DNA of 64,000 nt from Leptoclinus maculatus (GCA_032191485.1 JAVDOI010000003.1:11594986-11658985), one strand, 5' to 3'. Shown: positions 1 to 14,083, numbered from the stretch's first letter. Notes: a model not told the origin generated them from the sequence alone. Numbers and translations: made by a program.

Positions 1-13
1 TGGTGAATGAATA

Positions 14-17
<4 letters not shown>

Positions 18-61
<44 letters not shown>
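18..61. repeat. (TG)n microsatellite
   Basis: About 22 uninterrupted TG units at the left edge, within tmem260 intron 3. Confidence 0.95.
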
Positions 62-62
<1 letters not shown>

Positions 63-977
63 ACTTAAAGCGGGGGTGGACTGTGTTGATTGGGCGTCTA
101 GGAGTGGGTCTTAATAAGAGATAGCAGCGTCTTTCTCACTGCACCGCTCCAGGAATTAGTTGGAACTTGAAGGAAGGATGAAGAGGGATGGGGCAGATGG
201 GGACTTTTGTTGAGGTGCAGAGACCCCCCGCACCCATCATTTTACCTCCCTGCATGACAATTAACCCATAGCTCCCTTACACCTAGCAGGGGAGCTGATT
301 TTGGGGGCAGCACTGGGTGCACAAAAGTCGTGGGGATCCGCGGACGAGGTTATTACACCGAGCATGTCTCTGCCTCCGAAAGCCTCGTCTGACAGTCAGG
401 AAGCACTCGTCACATCTTCAGAGACACACACACACAAACATGCACACGTACACATTCCTGTTCTTCAACTTCTTTATTCTCCCCCAAGTGGCTGACAAAT
501 CTCTCTGTCAGAGCCTGTCAGTGTGTAAGAGCCCAGTGCTGTGTGTAGAGTGCAGGCTGTAAATGACCCGTCTGTCTGCCGCGGGACCACCTGGGTCCCA
601 GTCAGCCTCTCTCCGCCTCTCCGCAGCTCATTCTCCAGGCTGCTCCCAGGGCGCGCAGATAAAGCAGGACACGTTCTGACACCAGTGTGGCCGTGTTCCC
701 CCGTTATCGTCCACTCAATGCGGTGCAGGATGCTGCTGTGCTGAAATGTTGTGGCTCAGTGACAATGGCCTGGTTGAGACGTGGCAAGAAGAATAACATG
801 GCCGACAACGAGACCATTCTACCCTGAATTGATCCGCCCTGACAAACAAATGTCTGTGTCATCACTTGGGTAATTAACCCAATGACAAATAGTATGCATA
901 AAGCCTGGAATGAAGCACGAACTTGGTAATAACGTGAGTTGTTAGAAAAGAAAGTTACCAATAATTACTTTTTTTGC

Positions 978-992
978 GGGGGGGGGGGGGGG
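978..992. repeat. poly-G tract
   Basis: Fifteen consecutive G on the plus strand inside tmem260 intron 3; a site where sequencing length errors are likely. Confidence 0.85.
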
Positions 993-3900
993 CTAAAAAT
1001 CCTACATAAGGAATGAAAATGGTGAAATAGAAAATGAAATAGAAAATATTTAATACAAAACTATTTCTGAAAACGGGTTCAAACAGAAAGATCAAAGGTA
1101 AATAGAAAACTAATGAATGACGATGATAAAAACGGGCTCTGGTAAGCAATGCCCCCTTCAAGGACACAACAAAAGCTCAGCATAATCACTTTGAAGTGTC
1201 AAAATGGGACCTGCCTCATTCACCCCCTCGGTTCTACAGTACGGGCCAGAGGCGTGCCAGCACCAGTCGTCTGTGCTAAATAACAGCACACAAAAAGCCG
1301 ACACCAGCACTCTGCACTATTGAGGCTTTCACAATGGAGCTGGCCAATGGAGGCACTGTCACACACCACCCTGGGGAACAGACAATACCACAGCTGTGCC
1401 ATCGCGGATCAGCGCTGCACTGTTTGGTAACCGAGCGGCGGTTTTTTGGGGGGGAAGCGGCGCTGGAAAAGAATCACACATTCCTGAAGAGGGTAGAGAG
1501 CCCGAGAGAGGAGGTAGGCCTGCTCGGGCTTGAGACAGAGGTTTCCAGCTGGCCCTCGCTGACAACCCCAGGGCTCTCCTCTGGCAAGGACACCAGGCAG
1601 GGTACTTAGTAGCTATTATGCGACAGTAAGTGTCTGGTGCACTGCTTTGACATTTCAAAGCCAAGCAGCAATTGATATAGAAATTTAAGCTTTTAAATAA
1701 TACTTTATGGATATGCGTCACAAAACCGAATACTAAAAAAAGTGTTTTAAAGTCGGTCAACGTACGGATCAGGGCTGCGGAAAAACGTCTTTCAGTGGAA
1801 TTGTATCAATATACTCATTGTGTGTTTGTATTGTGAAACAGATGTGTGGTTTGTTTTGGTGGATTGACTTCTACCTGCCACTAAATGTCAAAATATCTCG
1901 GCCTTTGCTGCTTCTTTATTCAAATTCATCTCTGGAAGTGCAACAATAAATTACTGGAGTGCCCCTTTAAGTTAATGATTTAAAGCTAATTGTAATGAAA
2001 GACTTACAAAATGATATATTATTAATGCTTTGTGTGTGAAGAGCATGAGAGTGTAATGATGAATTGCCCTGACTAATATCATAATACCTATTTCAAAAAA
2101 TGTTCTATATTCTTACCAATATAAAGATATTGATTTCAGCCATAAAAAAGACATTGTTTTATAGATGTATTATGCTTCATTACATAATATTTTATTATAG
2201 TTCTATCTGTGTGAAATAGCCAATGAATGCTTCTACTTGTTTGTATCATGTTTTCATTTTTCAAAATAATTTGGTTTGAAATTATCTTCCAAAAGAAACC
2301 ATCACCAAAATAATACATTATTAATACTGAGGTAAATATAATACATATTATATCCCTCTTTAGGTATTGCCCAGCCATAATTCTAGTTTATAACTGACTT
2401 TTAAAACAGTATATTTGAATCTGTGATGCCACAGCCTAATTTTCAGCAAGTCACCAAAGCAGCCACTTCCCCGTCTGTCCTGCCTCATCCGCTGTGCGAA
2501 GAAGAGGCAGTCTGCTCGAACAGGGAGGAGGGGAAATAAGGGTCCCGGGCGCTCAGACACCCCTCCTCCAGGGGAGAGCTCCAGTGCTCCAAGTGCGTGT
2601 AAAATTAATCACCACAATTCTGCTCAAACAATGCAGCCACTGACATGACAATTTCTTCCAGAATGCCATCTTAATCTCCAGCCAACACACAAAAAAATTA
2701 CAGGAAGAGGGAAGAAAAAAAAAACAATTTACAAAAACCCTGTGTTTATGCAATTCTCTGAATGCCATTTTTATTGCTGCTTTTTTCCAACAGAGTCATT
2801 AGGCACACACCAGTGATACATAAATGTTGCTGTATAGATTCCATTAACTAATTCTGGGTGAATTGTAATTGCCGAGTCTGATCCGTCTCCGTGCCTGGTG
2901 CCTTATTAAGACTGCCTGTGGTGGGTGAGGAATGTAATATTGACGTCCGAGGCAGACACAATCTCGAGCCCACGGGCGAAAGGAATATTAAACTGGTACT
3001 GTATTCTGCTGTCTATCTAGCCCTCCTCCCCTCCTCCTCCTCCTCTCCATCCCCATCCCATAACCAGTAATGAGGAAATAACATCTTCATTAGACATCTG
3101 TTTAACTGTATTAGAGGATGAGTCCTGGGGGAAGCATTGGTCATGCAGAGGATGGGGGGGGAGTAAAGGAGGTCTGTTGGACTACAATACGACGGATGAG
3201 ATACAGCAGAAATGGAACAAAAGGTTCACAGATTTGGGCCTTTTTAAATAGACAAAAGTAAAATTGTGCATTTTCAGGAGAAAATAGCAACGGGTGTATT
3301 CTCTATTGCCACTTGGGACGGAGATTTTAAAATGGGACCGTAGCAGATGTGAGAGGGAGGGGCAGCTTTGCCACCTGCAGGGAGAGGCGAGAACGTTACC
3401 CAACAAAAACTCAGCCGTTTCCGAGAACAAAACAAAACTGGGCAAATGGCTGCGAAACAACGCTCCCCACACACATCGCCCCCGACATGACCCCGACAAG
3501 TTACATGGAAAAACAACCCACCTGAGCGAGGAGGGACGGCGCCACCGGGACCATATGGTGAAGGTCCTTATAAGGAGCTGGGGATGGCACCACGCCCGCC
3601 CTCGGGGTCCACTAAGGTATCAGCTGTGCCACATGGGCCAGCTCTTGGTGGGGGAGCCTCTCCAAGGTGTGCATTTTGTTTTTTCGAGAGCCGCCAGGGA
3701 AAAGGGGAGACCAGGTACATTCGGTGCGCTTCGACAGCTCCCCCGTTATGTAATCACGTGATCAACCAAAAAGTGCTGATGACTTGAGCGTCGCGAGGTT
3801 GTTTTGCAGCTCCCGATGGCTGTCGGCACGCTAACGCGTCTGCTCCGGGTTTCTCGGGATAAGCTCGGGGGAATGGAGAGAGATTCTTCTCAGGTAGCAG

Positions 3901-6709
3901 AGATTCAGAGCAGCTTTAGCAGATAAACTGTGAAACGAGAGAGCACCAAATACCGAGCTGTCTGGATTATCCCGAAGGGTGCATTCCTCCAGAGACTCAC
4001 GGCTGAGGCCTTTAGCATTCCACAGGCAAAAAATGTGTCTTTCTGTGAACCTCCCGAGTGCAATCGATAGTAATTATCGTTACGTCCACCATCCTCAAAG
4101 GCTTGTCAGGCCATGGTGTGAAAACATAACAAGACATGCAATTTGGCCATCAAACCATATGATCAAGCCAAGAGAACTGTAATTGACAAATCAAAGGGAG
4201 GCTAAGTGCTACATTTAAACTTATGCAAGAGAGAGAAGTGGCTTCCAAGCCTATCAACTTACATTCCCCCACATTAAACACGGCAATCTGGCCGACTAAT
4301 TTAAATTGATACATCAAAGGCTTGCCATGTTGGGTATGCTCCAGATGAATTTCAAGGTCTTACAATTTACTATTTGAGAGAACTGCCTTCAAGTACCCGT
4401 ATTAACTTCAATACATTTTGCCATCTGAAAATAATCACACAAAGCGATGATTTGTTTGCAGGGGGGGAAAGTCTACTTCTCAGCTGAGGCAAACCTAAAA
4501 ATAAGAAGAAGTGAAAAAGTTTATAAGGGCCTCATAGGGACAAAAACAACAAAATATAGATCAGAACTTAATTATGTCGGGAAAAAAGACAGCAACCCGG
4601 CGTCACTGCGAGGACGGAGAAGGTACGAACGGGTGTCAACTGGTCAGTTTTGGCATTTCCTCTGAGGGACAGGCCTGGCCAGAGGATCCCTGCAGGGATG
4701 TGGCATGGAATCTCTGCCAGTCGTCTTGGTACGGTCAAAGCACCCAATGCCCTCTGTGCCAGAACCGAGAGGGAGGTCTTGACCATCCGGAAACCCCACT
4801 CTTTCACCCTCTTCATCTTTTGCCCTCTCCAGTAACCCCTCACCAGGCAGAGTCTGCCAGCTGATCCACAGCCACAAGCTCATCCCAAACTAGGCCCTGA
4901 GCAGATAATGACTAAAACCTTTTATGCTTATTTTTCAAATTGAAAGCTTAGATTATGCGTTCATACTTAAGAGCTTACACGGTGTGACTGTGTACTCTGG
5001 CTGAAGTCCTCACTGCCCATCATCCCTGTTTTGAGTAGTGGGCGGGGTTGGAGGTCCTCATAATGACTTTTTACTTGACCACAATCCAAAATTGGATCTA
5101 AATCCCCAGAGATTACAAACAGGGCTGCAGTTAACATGCACTCTGTGAGCCCAATATCACCCAGAATGCATGGATATTTTCTGGCCTCAAAAGAACTATC
5201 TGTAAATGTCTGGCCAAGAACAGAGTCCAATCCTCCGATTGACCGGTAACTCATCAAATGTATTAAGACTTAGGGGGGGCAGTACAGAAAAGCCCAAAAG
5301 AAGCACTGTGTTCCTTCCCTTTCTTGCCGTCCTCTCTTCATTATTTTCCTGTACTGTCCTCGGAACAGTGGTTGAAGTTGGCAAGTTTTGATTCACCTCT
5401 GAGAAGCAGTGAGGCCCTCGTCTTACTGCTTCTCAGAGATGAAAAGACTGATGCAGTCTGGGCTTTGGGCCAGTCCCCTGGGGAGCCCTGCCCTACTGCA
5501 GCAGGGCTGACCCTGAACCCTGACCTACTCCGGACCACCTGCCCCCTAGCAAACACTGGCCAAGCACACAGGAAGTATAGGCCCAGTGCTGAGCTCCATT
5601 TCCCCCCCCCCCAACACAACTGGGTCCTCACAGCCTGCCAAGATGTACAGCAGGACAAAATTACATCACATTCAACAATTCCTATTCTGGAAGAGTAAAT
5701 TACAAGTATACGACATGCTTGGAAATGCCCCAGTATGCATAAACGGTGACAAAAAGGAAAAATGTTGACACTAAGCTGCCACCAACAATGCGATGTGGAA
5801 AATGACTAAGATCAGCAAAAGGGTGATGTAAGGTAGTCCAGCCAAACCATGGGAGATAAACACACACACAAAGAGGGAAAGGGGGTAAAATACTCCTTAC
5901 ATGACAGGGTCAGCAGCAGGCGAAGCTGCAGGGTGGTAGATAGATGGCAATGCAGAGACCGTAAACTGTGCTCATGACTGAGCAAAGGGGAGAGATGGTT
6001 GAAGAGAGGAGAGAGGGAGGAGCAGAGTTAGTGATCCAGGAGGCAAGAAGGGGGAGATAAGAAATCGTGCCATGTCAGGATTGGGAGCATGCTGGGCATT
6101 GGGAGGGGGGGGGAAGGGCAGAAGAACAGGGACGCCGGGGTGGGGGTTGGAGGGCACGATAATTGCGATATACATACACACACACGCACGCTCACAATGG
6201 GTGGCTGATGGGTAAACAGGCAGGGCAGGGTGGTGGGAGGGAGGAGTGCGGCTGAATACTGAACAGAGGATCAGGGGCGACGCCGTCAGGACCCAAAAAT
6301 ACCACGCTCTGTTCCAGACAGCATCAAGATGCAGAACGCCAGTGAGGGAATGTTTGAAGACCCCCCCCACTCAAGAAACGTCTTCTTTTCACTGTAACTT
6401 CCCTTGGATGTTTGACTTTTGCTGTACAGATTGATGCATGTGCAGAGTTTGTCGCTAGACGCCTGCTGCCAGATTCCTCTCTGTGCTTTCCCCAAATCTA
6501 AATTTGAGACATACACACACACAAGCTTGTGACATCACAGCTTGTGTAGATGCCAATTATGAGAGAGAGAGAGTCAGGACCACTTAAAATGGCCTGTCTG
6601 GGCAGTGTTTTTACTGACGCACATTGCTTAAAAAGAAGCAGAGGAATAACACAAATACGACAACAAATTGTGGGAAATGACATTGGAAATGTATATTTGA
6701 TGTGCCTAC

Positions 6710-8681
6710 CTGCAGACAGTAATGCAGAGGGTACCACAAGCTGCAGCCCCCAGCAGGCTACTCATCAGGTTGACACTGTGGGCTGGAGAGAGGGAGGGCA
6801 GAAGACACATAGCCAGGCGAGCAAGTAGGGTAAAGACAGGGTATCCTGGAGGATGGGCCACCTAAGAACAAAACCACAAAGTATGAGATTTAAATCCCAC
6901 GATGCAATGAGAGATACAGTCACAGCAAGGCAATGCCTCACTCAAGATGCACTTGTGTGGATAACAGGCTAAGATGGCAAAAGTGCAGCTGTACCTTATT
7001 CTGAAAAGATATGTGAGGAATGAAAAGAACTGGAGAAAAAGCAAGGATACAAAAGCCAGCATGACAACATAGGAGGTGAAGCAGTGAGGATGTGTTTAAC
7101 TTCTGCCCTCGGTAGATGCCAGTAGTGGTGTGCTGTAGAGCTGCAGTTATAGAAAAGCAAGACACATCCCTTCAGGCCCGACAACAAACTGACTGCTATG
7201 ACACCAGAGCCCTTCTCTCCCTCTCTTTCTACATCTTCTCACTTCATTTTCTCTGGCCTTCTTCCCAAGGACAGTGCAGCTCCCTGGAGCCCGCGGTGCA
7301 GCACGTGGTGCTCGCCAGCCCCAGCCCCCCCCCCCCCCCCCCCCCCCCCCAAACCACCTCCAAGCCGCAGTCATTCTCGCCTGGGGGATCTCGGCAATCG
7401 CAGCAATTAGCCGCTAAGTCTCCTCCACCCAGATAAGGGCTCAGTCATTAAACACAGACTCATTCCCTGGCACTGATAACACGAGGCCATGCAGGCAAGG
7501 GAGAAGGGGGCAGCTCTTCAAATGAGAAGAAAAGAGCTGAAAGGTGAGAGTGCTACCACCTCCCTGGTCACCTCAGACAAAGCAAAAGGTCTCCATGGCT
7601 GCATTCAAACATAGAAACAACTTCACCCAAATCAGGGGGGGGTGGGCATGTAGGTCAGAAGAAGTCAGGGGGGCAAAAGAGAATAACTCGTGTACAGAAT
7701 GAAAGAAAGAAAAAAGGATAGCAGACAGCTTGGTGAACTACGTGTTGGTGTCAGACAGGTAGGTAACATCAGTTAAGAGCACGTGGAGGAGGGACTGTGT
7801 GGCCAACAGGAATGGACAAGACATGCAGCGAAAGCACAGCTGGGGGGACAGAGGCCACGGGGAGCATGGGGAAGCAGAACTCTGGAGCTCTTGGGATCAG
7901 TAGGGGGGGGCAGCAGCCTGGGACCCAGGGACGAACTGCGAGGCCCTGGGGGAGGCCTGAAAGGCAGACAGGCCACACGGACTGCAGCACTAACGGCAGG
8001 ATTACTGGCATAGTGACACCGACACAGCCTCCCTAAAAGGATCACAGCAGCGTAATAAACTTTATTAAATAATAAAACTTATTATAACTGTTAACCCGAT
8101 TTAGTTCATTCTTCGCGGCTTACACACACACAAAAAAAAGAGGGGTGGATATAATAAGCCTTATACCGTACATAAGGCAAAGCCTACAAAAGCCATCGCC
8201 TTACCATTGACTTTAATTGGATTTGAAAAACGGGTTGCAAATTATAGCATTCTCTACATGCAACTTAGTAAAATAAGTGTATAGAAAAGAAGGGGGAAAC
8301 CTGTGGACTGAAAGTAAATTAATCTGCTTTCTGCCCATGCTTAATTAAACTTCCTTAATGCGTATAAGAGTTAATGAGTGAATTGATTAAACAATACAGC
8401 TAATACTTACCCCCAGCTCACAAGCAGTGGTGATCAGCTCTCCTGTGGAAGAGAAGAGGGGAGGAAATTAATGTAAACCCAATAATTATTATTAACAGAC
8501 AAGTCTGCTCCCAAAGTTTTCCCAAATCAAATACTTGCACTGGGGTTTTGCATTAATTTGCCAGGATCAAAACCTACAAATCTTCCCAGTGTGACATTTC
8601 CTAAGCGGCACGCTCATTCTCTTCATCTCTCGCTTCTCCCCTGATGCCTCCCTCCCCGTCTCCAGCACACGCACACAGATA

Positions 8682-8726
<45 letters not shown>

Positions 8727-11563
8727 CATTAGACTCCCTCGCCAATGCTCTGTCACACAAAGACACGCATATGCTGATGTGAAAATAATGCTTCCAGTCC
8801 CATCCTCCCCATGCATCAGGGTCCTTTCCCTTCCTCTTTCTTCTGCTGCTCTACGTGCCTCTCTCTCTTGCTCCCACACTCCCAATGCCTCACTGTCTCC
8901 TTTAGTCCGTCGGGCACAAACAGAAAGGCAACGTTGGTGACAGTCACAGAATGAGGTAAGCTGTAAAAAATAAGAGCCGGTTGCACAATTTTTTGACAAG
9001 CTCTGTGTGAGGCGCGGCACAAAGTGAAAAGAAAACCCCTAAAAGCTATTTGAGGAAGCTTTAATGTATCTGGGCACAAACCCATTTGTGCCAGAATACA
9101 CCCGGAGCGTTTCAAATTATACTGATTTCTCACCCAATGTTTGCATCTCCCACTCATGGAAATTGAAATTTGGTTCAGATTAAATGACATTGATAAATGT
9201 TTGGGTTCAATACAGCTCCCTCTACTGGTACTAGATGGGTACTCATCATCTCCTCCATCCAGTACAGCCAATTAAGCAGTGGCCTTGTTTCCCACATCAG
9301 CACTGTTGGGATAGTCAGTCTATTACCAGCATACACGCTGCAAATAAGACGCCTGGTAAATGAATACATAGTTACATTAAAAAGGTAAAAGTGTTTTTAA
9401 ATCAGTTTTTAACCAAACATTACAAACAGCTACAGAGTAGAAGTGTTTTCACATGTTCAAAATAAACATGTGAAGAGCAAAGACGTGTGCCCTGATGCAG
9501 CACCAACCCTTATAGAACAGAACGGCTGAGTTTCACACGGCATTGGCTGCATCACATATTTTGCAGCCTTGCCGATACAGTGAATTATTATGCCTAAATG
9601 TCTGCCACACGAGGAGCCCTAACTCTTATCACTCTAATGGACCATGAAGTCAGAACTCCTGCACCTGCACAGCTTAAATGTTTTCTCAGCTCCATTTCAC
9701 CTGAGCATGAGCCGGCAGCTAGCTACCCGCCATCATTTTACATCGCACTTTTCTCATCCCTCATCAGTTTCTCATTTCACTTATTTTCCCTCGGTAGTGG
9801 CACACTTTTTACGCCATTCAACACAGGGAAAACTCAAACTAACACCGAACCAAAGCATCCATCTCGGTGCCACAGAGATGCAATTCTGCAGCCCCAATAC
9901 TGAAACAGGAAAATATTGACTCGACGGGGTAGCAGCATGGGTGCCAAGAGTCTTTGTGATAGTGGAGCATGGGCACCCACACCAGTCTTCCCATAATCCC
10001 CATCATTTCCACACTCCACATTCCTAGACAACAGCGTACCCGCGGGGCTGTGCTCAAGCCTCTCCAGGGCACATCACACCTAAAGAGATTAGGACACAGA
10101 GACGGAGACCTGGAGAATTCAGAAGGGTGTTCAGCTGGCACTATCAGAGCGGGCATCCTGCATGGTCCCTAAACACTGTGGAGAAGGGGCTGGCCGTTTT
10201 TTTTCAAAGGCCCCGTTCGCAAAGGCAGCAGCACAACCAGCAGGGCTACTCTCCGCGCTCCAATTGCCTGCTCTCTCCTCGCTCATATCTGGCCCGAGCT
10301 TTTCACACGCTTTCATTCTGCGAAATGAGCATTCCCCTCCACAGCGGCTTGTATGCCAGAGCAGCGCAAACCTAACAAGCACAGCCTCGAGCCTTCATGC
10401 CCTCAAGTCCACATTTACAAGTTTGGAACCTTGCTATCACTTCTAAACACTGTTTGTAATTGTGCGAGGCAGTCCTTCATAAAACTGCATTACAAGAATG
10501 TTGTAAAATGTGTTGGCCTACAACATAGGACGGTGCTGAGTGAAATACATGTGGGACCACCGTTAAGGCTGGTTACAGAAGAGAGCAAATGAAATGTATG
10601 CACACACATAATATAACATGTAAACAAACGGACCCACGTTGTTTATGCGTTTAGGCTGTCAACAATACTTTGTCATTAGAAATAGTGTCTCTACTATTGT
10701 TTTCTGCTTGCGGAGAAGTTGTTTAAAGAATATTTTTTGCAAATATGTAAAAGGGACAACATTTTGACTATGAAAAACACATGTTTGTGCTCATCCGTGC
10801 GGGAGACTATAATTAGGTGTGGGTCAAATGGTCAAAGTTAATATTGTGATAATTATCAAGGCATAAAAACTCCTGACATCAGAGCATGATTAAAACATTT
10901 TTAGATTTCAAAGTCACAACCTTTCATTCAAAATTAACACTGAATTCCTTCTAAAAGCATTATCTACATTTTAAGACCCTTTCAAAACTCATCTTTATAA
11001 TTGAATATATAAACTCAGTTGCCTAGGGCAGAACATTCATCTTTGTCTCACCAATAAAGACACCAATCACAGTAAAAAAAAACAAAATACACACACTTCA
11101 CTTCTTCAACAATGGAGAGATGTACATGCAAAGGTGGATACACTTTATGGAATTATAATCTCAGGGCATGGGGATATCTTTGCGTCGTTTAGTCATTATA
11201 CTGATTGCACATGGTACAAAGAATACACGTATTTTTCATAATCACTGTATTAGTGTGTTTCTGTATGTTGTTTTGAAAGCAAGTCTTTTGATTCTCATAT
11301 TAGCAAAAGTGTGGCTTTGTACCTGCAGCACCACGGACAGCACCCGTCTAGCTGCAGCAGCTAGCGGTACAACAATGCGCCACGCGATTGGCTGGCTGGC
11401 AACACAACAAAGCCACGTGACCAGAGGAGCATGAGCTAGCTGGCTAGCACCAACCTGAGTCTCCACCGGGGACCGTCCTCTGCACACAGGGCACATAGAG
11501 AGCGGCGACTAAAGCAGCCGTAGTGCCCGTCAGTATCCAGCTTGTCCTTGGCTCCGCAGACAT
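6710..11563 (-). CDS. tmem260: TMEM260 protein O-mannosyltransferase, 5' part (partial gene)
   Basis: Three coding exons are visible on the minus strand: 11563-11455, 8442-8411 and 6861-6710 (97 codons plus two bases). Exon 1 starts at an ATG, encodes a hydrophobic helix at about residues 9-27 and ends in VPGGDS with one base left over. The 32-nt exon 2 supplies the rest of GELITTACELG, and exon 3 starts VAHPPGYPVFTLLAR. Phases agree (1, then 0, then 2) and all junctions are GT-AG. The run VPGGDSGE, then AHPPGYP, is the signature of TMEM260, a multi-pass ER membrane GT-C glycosyltransferase known to O-mannosylate IPT domains of plexins, MET and RON. The D and E of GGDSGE sit in the first luminal loop, where GT-C enzymes keep their acidic catalytic pair (inference). 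Later exons, such as the one carrying the WQW motif, were not found and must lie left of the window. tmem260 next to peli2 matches human order. Confidence 0.88.
6862..8410 (-). other. tmem260 intron 2
   Basis: An intron of 1.55 kb between the 32-nt exon 2 and exon 3, with GT donor (8410-8409) and AG acceptor (6863-6862). It contains a 26-base C run at 7,325-7,350 and otherwise unremarkable sequence. No exon or RNA gene was seen. Confidence 0.75.
7325..7350. repeat. 26-base poly-C tract (poly-G on the tmem260 sense strand)
   Basis: Uninterrupted C run on the plus strand. Read from tmem260 it is a G26 run in intron 2, able in principle to form G-quadruplex or R-loop structures (inference). Confidence 0.9.
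8443..11454 (-). other. tmem260 intron 1
   Basis: A 3.0-kb intron between exon 1 and the 32-nt exon 2, with donor GTTGGT and acceptor CAG. It contains a (CA)n tract at 8,685-8,723. A CACGTG box at 11,414-11,419 and an inverted CCAAT near 11,385-11,389 lie just downstream of exon 1 and may belong to the promoter region. No other coding exon was recognised. Confidence 0.7.
8685..8723. repeat. (CA)n microsatellite
   Basis: About 19 CA units in tmem260 intron 1. Confidence 0.95.
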
Positions 11564-11960
11564 GTTGAATAGCGGTAGTGTTCAAACAACTGATAATGTC
11601 GACTATCTAGACAGCTTGATGCCGTTAGCACATAGCGTTAGCATCATCGACTGTGTGGTTAGCATCCATACATTTAGGGTGCTGGGGGCTGTAAAAACAA
11701 CTGTCCGCTACCAGTAACTTCAACACCGACATTAGTCGAGAGCTGAGGTTACAGTAACATGATGCAAAGTAAAGACCTGACTTAACTTTACGGTTTTATT
11801 TGTGGCAGCTTAACAGTTAACGTTAGCTAAAATGAAAGTCTTCTGTTCCCGGGAAGAAGCGGCTCAATTCACGCCAGCGACATAAACTCGCGATACTACC
11901 TGACGCAGTCATAGGAGTAGTGCTATTTTACAACATTATGTTTATGTTCGTTGCAGTGGT
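11564..11960 (-). promoter_or_regulatory. tmem260 5' flank / probable promoter
   Basis: The region immediately upstream of the tmem260 start codon, GC-richer and with more CpG than the AT-rich DNA on either side. It should hold the 5' UTR and promoter. I see no TATA box at a credible distance, so a dispersed promoter is assumed. The exact transcription start cannot be placed. Confidence 0.4.
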
Positions 11961-13415
11961 TGAAGACGAGTGTTTGTTCATCGGAACCCAATGCCTCCTA
12001 GTTCACTGTGACCTAGAAGCTAAGAGTGAGGAGATGAGATCTCAACACTTCAGTTCATATGACTGAGGGTCTTCTGCACACTGTCTACACAAGCTCTATG
12101 TAAACTGATCTGAAAATAACTAAAAGGATCAATACTGTTTATTTGTTCCATATTTGTGTTACTTTATCCTAATTTTTATACATTGTACTTTCAGTTTTTT
12201 TTCAAATAGGCCTATAATGTGGATGTGAGCTAGATTATTAAATGTATCTACAGACTACATTTTGCCGACAGCTTTTTCTCAACAATGAACTCTTAATCTA
12301 AACTTTTATGGAAGACAACAAGTCCTTAATGTCCACAGAGTATGGACGTCGCAACATCCATAATATTCATAATGGGCATTTCACTTTCCTCAGAACAGCT
12401 AGTGAATGGACCTTTGTGCAAGATTGGCAGGAGCTTGTTTCCAATGTCAAAATGAACTTCCAGTCTTGATTACGGAGGTTATATATTTGTGAATACCTTA
12501 TGTATATCTACACATTGATCTGTGTAAGTGGTTTGTCTTTGACGATGGCACAATTGGTCTCAAACCTGACTGAATGGCAAAGCCCTACTCCCTTCATATT
12601 TAATGTAAGGCCGCCACTAAATGTGTGCTTCATTCTCTTCACTAGTGTTCTGTTGTTGTCGATGAAGTCAAAACCATTTATTTTCAGTGGACTGTGGTGC
12701 TGTCGAAGAATCGGGTGTATGATGCTCAATGCAATACAAGGGGTTCGATAAAGGGGGCCAGCTTAAGAGTGTTGACATTCCAGGTAAACCCAAACTCAAA
12801 CATAGATGCCTGTCTCACCCGATTTGGATTTGGCGATTTTGAGGCTTTAAAAAAAAAAAAAGTTCCACGTCATAGTCACTGTATAGCCCTCCTTAAACTC
12901 CTGGGAGTATAAGTATGATGGATGGATTTGTCTGAAATTGCTAATAGATGTTTTATTATTACCAGTCTTTTATTGTGTGGAACACTGCCAGCACAGAGAC
13001 ACTTTGATACCCCTTTAAAACATAACACCACAACCTAGTAAGAGTAATACTACTTCATTTAAAACACTATCCCAATAGAGCTGTTACTTTACTGCAAATA
13101 CACAATTCATTGTTGCAGGAAAGCGGTAGATTATAACTGAAACAAGATACATGCACCCATAAATGTCTCACAAGTGTCCATATTTCACAGGTTGAAGGGT
13201 GACTGTAATAAAGAAATTGCCCTGTTGAACTGATAATAATCCCAGCCCAGCATAAATGAGTCTGATCCCTCAGTAAATTGAGCCCTTGGTGAGGTGGAGT
13301 GGTGTCAGCACCTAGCCAACTCTCAGATGGCTCTCTAATCCTCGCTTCCCTCTCACCACCACCCTCATCGTCTAATCAGTCTTGAACACACACACATAAC
13401 GCTCACACCCATCTG

Positions 13416-13436
13416 ACACACACACACACACACACA
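13416..13436. repeat. (CA)n microsatellite
   Basis: About ten CA units in the tmem260-peli2 intergenic region. Confidence 0.85.
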
Positions 13437-14048
13437 AACGCACCCGCGTACTCACCCTTCCTCACACTCGGGCTCAGCCATCTCTTCAGTGTGATGTCAC
13501 TACTAATCCACGCTTGGTTATCCGCCGGGCTGCAGTGCTGCCAGAGGGATATGGGGAGGAGATGGAGTGAATTTGGGGAGGTGGTGGTGGTGGAGGGGAG
13601 AGGGGGGGCGTCATAAAGTTTTCTTGCTAAAACCACCGCTTCCATTAGCCCCCCCCCACCACAACCAAAGTCTTGCACCCAGCCAAACTGAATAGCATAT
13701 GCACTGACAAAGGCTCAATAGAGTGTTAATATGAACACATATTACAGCTCTGATAGGAAAGATAAAACACAGCTGTGGCGCGAGTATATTCACAGAGGCC
13801 TGTAGCTCCCATTCGAGGCACAGAGGAATCATTAGAGAGTCTGCTGGATTAAGCACATCCTCCGGCCTCCCCCCCCCCCTCTCTACCACATGCATCCACA
13901 AAATGCAAGGCCTTTTTATTGACAGCTTGTCCAAAAAGAGGAATTACCCACATGGTAGAGGCCCTCGTTCCATATGGCACCAGGCTATTAACAAACATTA
14001 GTTGACTGTAATAGCGGTGGTATTAAATTCATTATCTTTTCTATGTAT

Positions 14049-14049
<1 letters not shown>

Positions 14050-14082
<33 letters not shown>
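14050..14082. repeat. (TG)n microsatellite
   Basis: About 16 TG units in the tmem260-peli2 intergenic region. Confidence 0.92.

Positions 14083-14083
<1 letters not shown>

Larger units (their letters stand above)
1..6709 (-). other. tmem260 intron 3 (partial), no exon seen
   Basis: This is the intron downstream of tmem260 exon 3, running off the left edge. I searched for the next conserved exon and found none. It holds a TG microsatellite at the edge, a 15-base G run (978-992) and unique AT-rich stretches such as 2,780-3,000 and 4,010-4,400 that look like possible non-coding regulatory DNA. Short open frames here have no recognisable homology or splice context. Confidence 0.5.

Noticed and set aside
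1359..1760. 133-codon minus frame in tmem260 intron 3
   Set aside because: No TMEM260 motifs or membrane-helix pattern expected for the missing exons; treated as chance.
8601..9271. Minus-strand frames of 139 and 151 codons
   Set aside because: They lie in tmem260 intron 1, partly made of the CA repeat (VCVCVC), with no homology.
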